16,474 bases of DNA from JANWHF01 sp036276235 (GTDB lineage: Bacteria; Planctomycetota; Phycisphaerae; Tepidisphaerales; Tepidisphaeraceae): positions 1 through 16,474 of the forward strand of contig DATBDZ010000387.1 in the NCBI GenBank assembly GCA_036276235.1. The letters run 5' to 3'. Shown here piece after piece: positions 13,383 to 16,474 of the stretch. How positions within the stretch are numbered: position 1 is the first letter of the stretch; each line of letters starts with the position of its first letter. Under the pieces are notes generated by a model. That model ran no database searches. It saw only the letters and a list, made by a program, of their open reading frames with translations, and was not told where the DNA came from. Position numbers and translations under genes: made by a program.

Positions 13383-14374
13383 GCCTGTGCTCTCCCGACC
13401 AGCGGCGTGGTTTCGTGGGCTTTGCGCCGCACATAAGCCGCCAGCGCCGAGAGCACCAGCCGCCCTTTCTGCATTTTGGAGAGGACGGGCCTGCTGGTGA
13501 GTGTGTCGTAATCGCGCCGGCGGATCGCCCGCAGCACCGCCTTGCCGCCCTTGCCAAAGAGCGCGATCTGATGCCGCACCTGCGGCCGCAACAGCGGAAG
13601 CAGCTCTTCCCCGCCGGCAAACATCGCTTCGGCGCGCTCGACTTCAAACTCGATCAGTCGGCGATAATTCTCATCAAATCGCCCCTGGCGAATCTGCTCT
13701 TCGCTGACGCCAAACTTCTGCCGCGAATCCAGCGGGAGATAGATGCGGTTGCGATCGAGCAGATCACGCCGCACATCCTGCCAGAAGTTGGCAAGCTGCA
13801 GGGCGGTGCAGGTTTGATCTGAAAGCCGCTGCCGCTGCGCATCGCGGTAGCCGCACATATAAAGGACGAGCCGCCCGACCGGATTGGCACTGCGCCGGCA
13901 ATAATCGACGACCTCATCAAACGTAGCGTACCGATCGACGCGCTGGTCTTGCTCGAACGCGTCGATCAGATCCAGAAACGGGTCGATTGGAATATCGTGC
14001 CGCCGAATCGTCCCTTCCAGGGCGACGAAAATCGCGGTGGATGTGACGCCTTGATAGCAGGCTTCGGTGGCGGCGCGGAAACGGGCGAGCAATTCGCTGG
14101 CCTTTGATCGGTCGTTTACCTCGTCGGCAAGGTCATCCGCCGTCCGGCAGAACGCGTATACATTGCAGAAGTCCTGACGCAGATGCCTGGGGAGCAAAAC
14201 GGAGACGACCGAAAAATTCTCGTAATGCGTATGGGCAAGCTGGCGGGTGTAATGCTCGGCGGCGGCAAGATCGGTGCACGGCTCAAACGCCGATCGCACC
14301 GTCGGCGGCACAAAGCTGGCGGAGGCGGCATAGGCCGCGGCTGGCGCGTCGCTGGAAATGAAGCCGTGGTCCAT
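13379..14374 (-). CDS. hpnC: Hydroxysqualene synthase
   Basis: This 331-residue member of the squalene/phytoene synthase family converts presqualene diphosphate to hydroxysqualene. The first Asp-rich site is 'CRTADDLADE' (76-85) and the second is 'LQLANFWQDVRRDLLDRNR' (about 192-210). The 'LANFWQDV' wording is characteristic of HpnC, whereas HpnD has 'LTNILRD'. It has a longer, Ala-rich N-terminal leader (residues 1-35) than usual. The start is ATG 14374, with no strong ribosome site. It is the first gene of the cluster, and a weak promoter candidate lies about 90 bases upstream. The two synthases are adjacent and overlap by four bases, as expected for enzymes passing an intermediate. Confidence 0.9.
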   Translation of the reverse strand: MDHGFISSDAPAAAYAASASFVPPTVRSAFEPCTDLAAAEHYTRQLAHTHYENFSVVSVLLPRHLRQDFCNVYAFCRTADDLADEVNDRSKASELLARFRAATEACYQGVTSTAIFVALEGTIRRHDIPIDPFLDLIDAFEQDQRVDRYATFDEVVDYCRRSANPVGRLVLYMCGYRDAQRQRLSDQTCTALQLANFWQDVRRDLLDRNRIYLPLDSRQKFGVSEEQIRQGRFDENYRRLIEFEVERAEAMFAGGEELLPLLRPQVRHQIALFGKGGKAVLRAIRRRDYDTLTSRPVLSKMQKGRLVLSALAAYVRRKAHETTPLVGRAQA

Positions 14375-14466
14375 CGATTAACCGTCTGACCTGACCCGAT
14401 TCAAGACCTTCCGGGATCCGTCCAAACCCTGCGTCCGGCGGGGTTCACGCGCCAATATGGTTTCCG

Positions 14467-14495
14467 ACAGTACAGGCAATCGCAGAGATTGGCAA
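14467..14495 (-). promoter_or_regulatory. Candidate promoter of the hpn cluster
   Basis: Read on the minus strand, TTGCCA (14495-14490) and TACTGT (14472-14467) are 17 bases apart. The -35 is close to consensus, but the -10 matches only three of six positions. It would start transcription about 85 bases before hpnC. The rest of 14375-14653 shows no gene or strong hairpin. Confidence 0.3.
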
Positions 14496-14653
14496 TCTAC
14501 CAACTGCACTGCCAACATGCTCTGCCCGCGCGCCTTCGCGCTTCGACATTAATATGGAACCGATTGAAATGTCCCGTGATGCGAGGCAAAATCAGGCTTT
14601 TGCGTTATCGGATCGACGCATCCAACCGCGTTGATGGGCTCGGTGTACGCCTA

Positions 14654-15136
14654 CTACTTCTTCTGTGACGGGTGATATTGTCCCTGTTCGCAGGAAACGA
14701 CGAACCGCTCGACGCAGGCCTTGAGGTCTTCCCATTTCTGACGAATACGGTCCGCCTCATTTGGATCGATGACCTTGTCGTTATCCAGCGACGACGTGAC
14801 GGCGTCCAGCAGCTCGCTGAAGTCGCGAACCATGCTGCGCGTCTCATCGAAAATCGTCTCGTCCGGACTGCGGCGAAGATCGGGCACAGGGTTGGAGACA
14901 AAGAACCCCCCCGCCTCGTTGCACAGATAGCGCACCAGGCGGATGTCCTTGGTCAGCAGGTACAGCTCGCGAACGCGATCCAGCGGATTTTTCGCGCCGC
15001 TCTGCTCCGGATCCTCTTTTTCCGCCGGCGGCTCACACCACTTATAAACCAGCGCCGGCGAAACCTTCAGCGCCGCCGCCACCGCCTTCACACCCGGTTC
15101 GTCAACCGCCTGCTGGATGACTTCGTAGGATTTCAT
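14654..15136 (-). CDS. CII-like helix-turn-helix regulator
   Basis: This 160-residue protein starts at ATG 15136. The longer reading frame upstream runs through the REPIN and the GT-rich tract and is rejected. An N-terminal HTH ('VKAVAAALKVSPALVYKW', residues 16-33) resembles phage CII/YdaS-type DNA-binding domains. It is followed by 'SGAKNPLDRVRELYLLT' (46-62) and 'VRYLCNEAGGFFV' (68-80), a pattern I associate with regulators found in planctomycetes and verrucomicrobia. The C-terminal half is helical and charged, possibly a coiled dimerisation segment. It may regulate itself, the divergent rsmA, or the hpn cluster downstream in the same direction 279 bases away; none is shown. No phage genes surround it. 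Confidence 0.7.
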   Translation of the reverse strand: MKSYEVIQQAVDEPGVKAVAAALKVSPALVYKWCEPPAEKEDPEQSGAKNPLDRVRELYLLTKDIRLVRYLCNEAGGFFVSNPVPDLRRSPDETIFDETRSMVRDFSELLDAVTSSLDNDKVIDPNEADRIRQKWEDLKACVERFVVSCEQGQYHPSQKK

Positions 15137-15160
15137 GGGATGGAGAGGATAAATCAAGAA

Positions 15161-15231
15161 GTTGTTGGTTGCTAGTTGTTGGTGGTGTGTTGGTTGTGGG
15201 TTGTTGGTTGTGGGTGGTTGGTCGTGGGTTG
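15161..15231 (+). repeat. G/T-rich degenerate short tandem repeat, left arm
   Basis: Irregular tandem units of the TTGGTTGTGGG / GTTGTTGG type run on the plus strand with almost no A or C. A complementary C/A-rich tract lies at 15412-15475 on the other side of a REPIN-like element, so the two can pair as long imperfect inverted arms. The 341-base gap between the CII-like gene and rsmA contains only these tracts and the REPIN. Confidence 0.75.
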
Positions 15232-15261
15232 GAAGCCGCCGCGACCGGTAGTTGGCCCGGC

Positions 15262-15372
15262 TGGGTGCCACAGGTCGGCGTACTCGCAGACCTGTGCGTC
15301 TGTTGTACGGAAAACGCACAGGTCTCGGAGTACCGCGACCTGTGGCACCCACTTGCAAATGCAAACTGACCC
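15262..15372 (-). repeat. REPIN-like element, CACAGGTC family, copy 2 (inverted)
   Basis: The 90-base core (15262-15351) has the same two CACAGGTC/GACCTGTG hairpins as copy 1, with the same loops (TACT left, AGTA right) and a 20-base spacer, but in inverse orientation. Its left arm matches the complement of the right arm of copy 1, and AAACTGACC (15363-15371) matches the outer flank of copy 1. The two copies bracket 10539-15372. Confidence 0.9.
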
Positions 15373-15411
15373 GCAATCACGCCACCGTTGCTGTCGGCGT
15401 TGCACGGCATT

Positions 15412-15475
15412 GCAACAACCCACCACCCACGACCAACAACCCACCACACGCAACTGACAACCGGCAACTGGCAAC
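15412..15475 (+). repeat. C/A-rich degenerate short tandem repeat, right arm, up to the rsmA start
   Basis: Units such as CAACAACCCACCACC run up to three bases before the rsmA ATG. The tract is the approximate inverted complement of 15161-15231. It leaves no room for a Shine-Dalgarno site, so the rsmA leader would be an unstructured C/A-rich region unless it pairs with the distant left arm. Confidence 0.75.
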
Positions 15476-15477
15476 TT

Positions 15478-16329
15478 ATGATCTCCCCCTTGTCCCAGAC
15501 CAAGCACCAGATCGAAGCACTTTTGGCGGAGGCGGGGTCGCAGCCTCGGCAGCGGTTTGGGCAGAATTTCATGATCGACCAAAACCTCGTGCGGCTGGTC
15601 GCCGAGGCCGGCGAGCTGGGTCCGCAGGATCTGGTGATCGAGGTGGGGCCGGGAACGGGAACGCTCACCGAAGAATTGCTGGCTCGCGCGGGGCAGGTGC
15701 TCGCCGTCGAAATTGATCGCGACCTGGCGGCTCTGCTGCGCAGCCGATTTGCGGATCGTCCTAACTTCAAGCTGATCGAAGGGGATGCACTGGCGGGAAA
15801 GCATCAATTGAATGCGGAGCTTCTGGATGAACTTCGCGTTGCCCGCCAAGCCGGGCGATCTTCCAAGCTCGTGGCGAATCTTCCGTACAACATCGCTTCG
15901 CCGCTGGTGATTGAGCTCTTGATTGCGGGTGTCGATCTGCTGGCATTTACGGTTCAGCGCGAAGTCGCGCAGCGGCTGCGGGCGTCGCCGGGAACCGAGG
16001 AATATGGCGGGCTCACCGTCATGGCGCAATTGCTTTCGCGCGTTGAGGTGTTGCGATCGATGCCGCCGCAGGCGTTCTGGCCGGCGCCAAAAATCGAGTC
16101 CGCACTGGTCCGCATGAAGCGCGACGATCGGCTCGGCCAGCGTGCCGCGCGCTTCGGCTCGTTTGTCCAATCGATCTTCAGCTATCGCCGAAAGACGCTT
16201 CGCAAAGCCCTGTCGATGGCGGGGCTCGACGCCGAGCGCATACTTGCGACGGCCGGCGTCGATCCGCAGAGCCGACCTGAGGTTTTCAGTCCGCAAGAGG
16301 TTTTGACAATGTTCCAAGCCATCGAGTAG
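15478..16329 (+). CDS. rsmA: 16S rRNA (adenine-N6,N6) dimethyltransferase RsmA/KsgA
   Basis: This 283-residue enzyme dimethylates the two adjacent adenines in the 3' terminal helix of 16S rRNA during small-subunit assembly. Family landmarks are 'RFGQNFM' (26-32), SAM motif I 'VIEVGPGTGTLTEELL' (53-68), Glu78 in 'AVEIDRD', Asp103 in 'EGDAL', and the catalytic 'NLPYNIASPLV' (134-144). 'FTVQREVAQRL' and 'PPQAFWPAPKIESALV' follow. ATG 15478 is the first start that begins with the expected N-terminus. An in-frame upstream start at 15388 would translate the C/A-rich repeat. There is no Shine-Dalgarno motif. Length is normal. It is divergent from the CII-like regulator, and the next gene begins 50 bases downstream in the same direction. 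Confidence 0.93.
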   Translation: MISPLSQTKHQIEALLAEAGSQPRQRFGQNFMIDQNLVRLVAEAGELGPQDLVIEVGPGTGTLTEELLARAGQVLAVEIDRDLAALLRSRFADRPNFKLIEGDALAGKHQLNAELLDELRVARQAGRSSKLVANLPYNIASPLVIELLIAGVDLLAFTVQREVAQRLRASPGTEEYGGLTVMAQLLSRVEVLRSMPPQAFWPAPKIESALVRMKRDDRLGQRAARFGSFVQSIFSYRRKTLRKALSMAGLDAERILATAGVDPQSRPEVFSPQEVLTMFQAIE

Positions 16330-16379
16330 TTTCCCCGCCCGTCAGCGATGCGCGCCCTCACTCTTTGCAGGAGAAGAAA

Positions 16380-16474
16380 ATGGCTCAACCTGTTATTCCC
16401 GATGGGATCATGCAACTGGGACTTGGCTTCTGGAGCTCCAAGGCGCTACTCAGTGCCGTCGAGTTGGGAATCTT
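16380..16474 (+). CDS. Start of a probable SAM-dependent methyltransferase (cut by window end)
   Basis: Only the first 31 residues are present. ATG 16380 follows AGGAG (16369-16373) at a good distance. The peptide contains 'IMQLGLGFWSSKALLSAVELG', which resembles the N-terminal dimerisation helix of O-methyltransferase-like proteins ('FGFWGAKTLLSAVELG'). The catalytic domain is beyond the window, so the call rests on this helix alone. Confidence 0.6.
   Translation, partial: MAQPVIPDGIMQLGLGFWSSKALLSAVELGI

Noticed and set aside
12471..13436. 321-residue plus-strand reading frame opposite hpnD
   Set aside because: It is antisense to a gene with complete catalytic motifs and has no recognisable domain or ribosome site.
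15137..15376. Upstream extension of the CII-like gene
   Set aside because: It consists of translated REPIN and G/T-rich repeat; the HTH protein begins cleanly at 15136.
15172..16317. 381-residue minus-strand reading frame opposite rsmA
   Set aside because: It is a shadow of rsmA fused to the translated repeats.

Overview
The window reads as a stretch of a GC-rich planctomycete-type chromosome, probably from the Phycisphaerae side of the phylum. The grounds are protein style rather than a marker gene. A CxxC-x11-CxxC ribbon with a 'GNVSGVCPECG' tail, a regulator with 'NPLDR' and 'AGGFFV' motifs, and a PQQ-type propeller fused to a multi-pass membrane domain are all familiar in that group. There is no rRNA, tRNA, CRISPR array, complete insertion sequence or transposase gene.

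Layout from left to right. A leader containing a diverged tandem duplication and REP-type hairpins precedes an exported GH31 glycosidase (268-2460, +). Next is a two-gene PIN-toxin module with a strong extended -10 promoter and a probably leaderless first gene (2541-3326, +). A convergent, translationally coupled pair of membrane-anchored secretin/STN-like proteins follows (3351-5554, -). Then come two tandemly duplicated small lipoproteins (5735-6438, +) and a propeller/membrane fusion protein (6552-8831, +). A lysine-rich excisionase-type HTH protein (8870-9121, -) and an exported TraB/GumN-like protein (9379-10353, +) follow. A compact minus-strand cluster, hpnC-hpnD-(zinc-ribbon membrane protein)-hpnE (10682-14374), should convert farnesyl diphosphate to squalene through presqualene diphosphate and hydroxysqualene. 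Every junction in it overlaps by 4 to 7 bases. The window ends with a CII-like HTH regulator (14654-15136, -), rsmA (15478-16329, +) and the start of a probable SAM-dependent methyltransferase (16380 onward, +).

The most striking non-coding signal is a set of dispersed REP/REPIN-like elements. At least three sequence families (a CCCTCTCCCC type, a CCCTCCCCC type and a CACAGGTC type) share one architecture. Each has two hairpins, the left one with a TACT tetraloop and the right one with an AGTA tetraloop, separated by a spacer. One copy lies in frame inside the propeller/membrane gene, one flanks the hpnE 3' end, and two inverted copies of one family bracket the whole hpn cluster plus the CII-like gene. 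Solo GTAG-headed hairpins also occur, one of which supplies the hpnE stop codon. I infer mobilisation by a REP-associated (Y1, RAYT-type) transposase encoded elsewhere. No such gene is present here.

No complete novel defence or metabolic system is evident. The best candidates for new biology are the repeat families, the zinc-ribbon membrane protein built into the squalene cluster, and the coupled STN-like pair.
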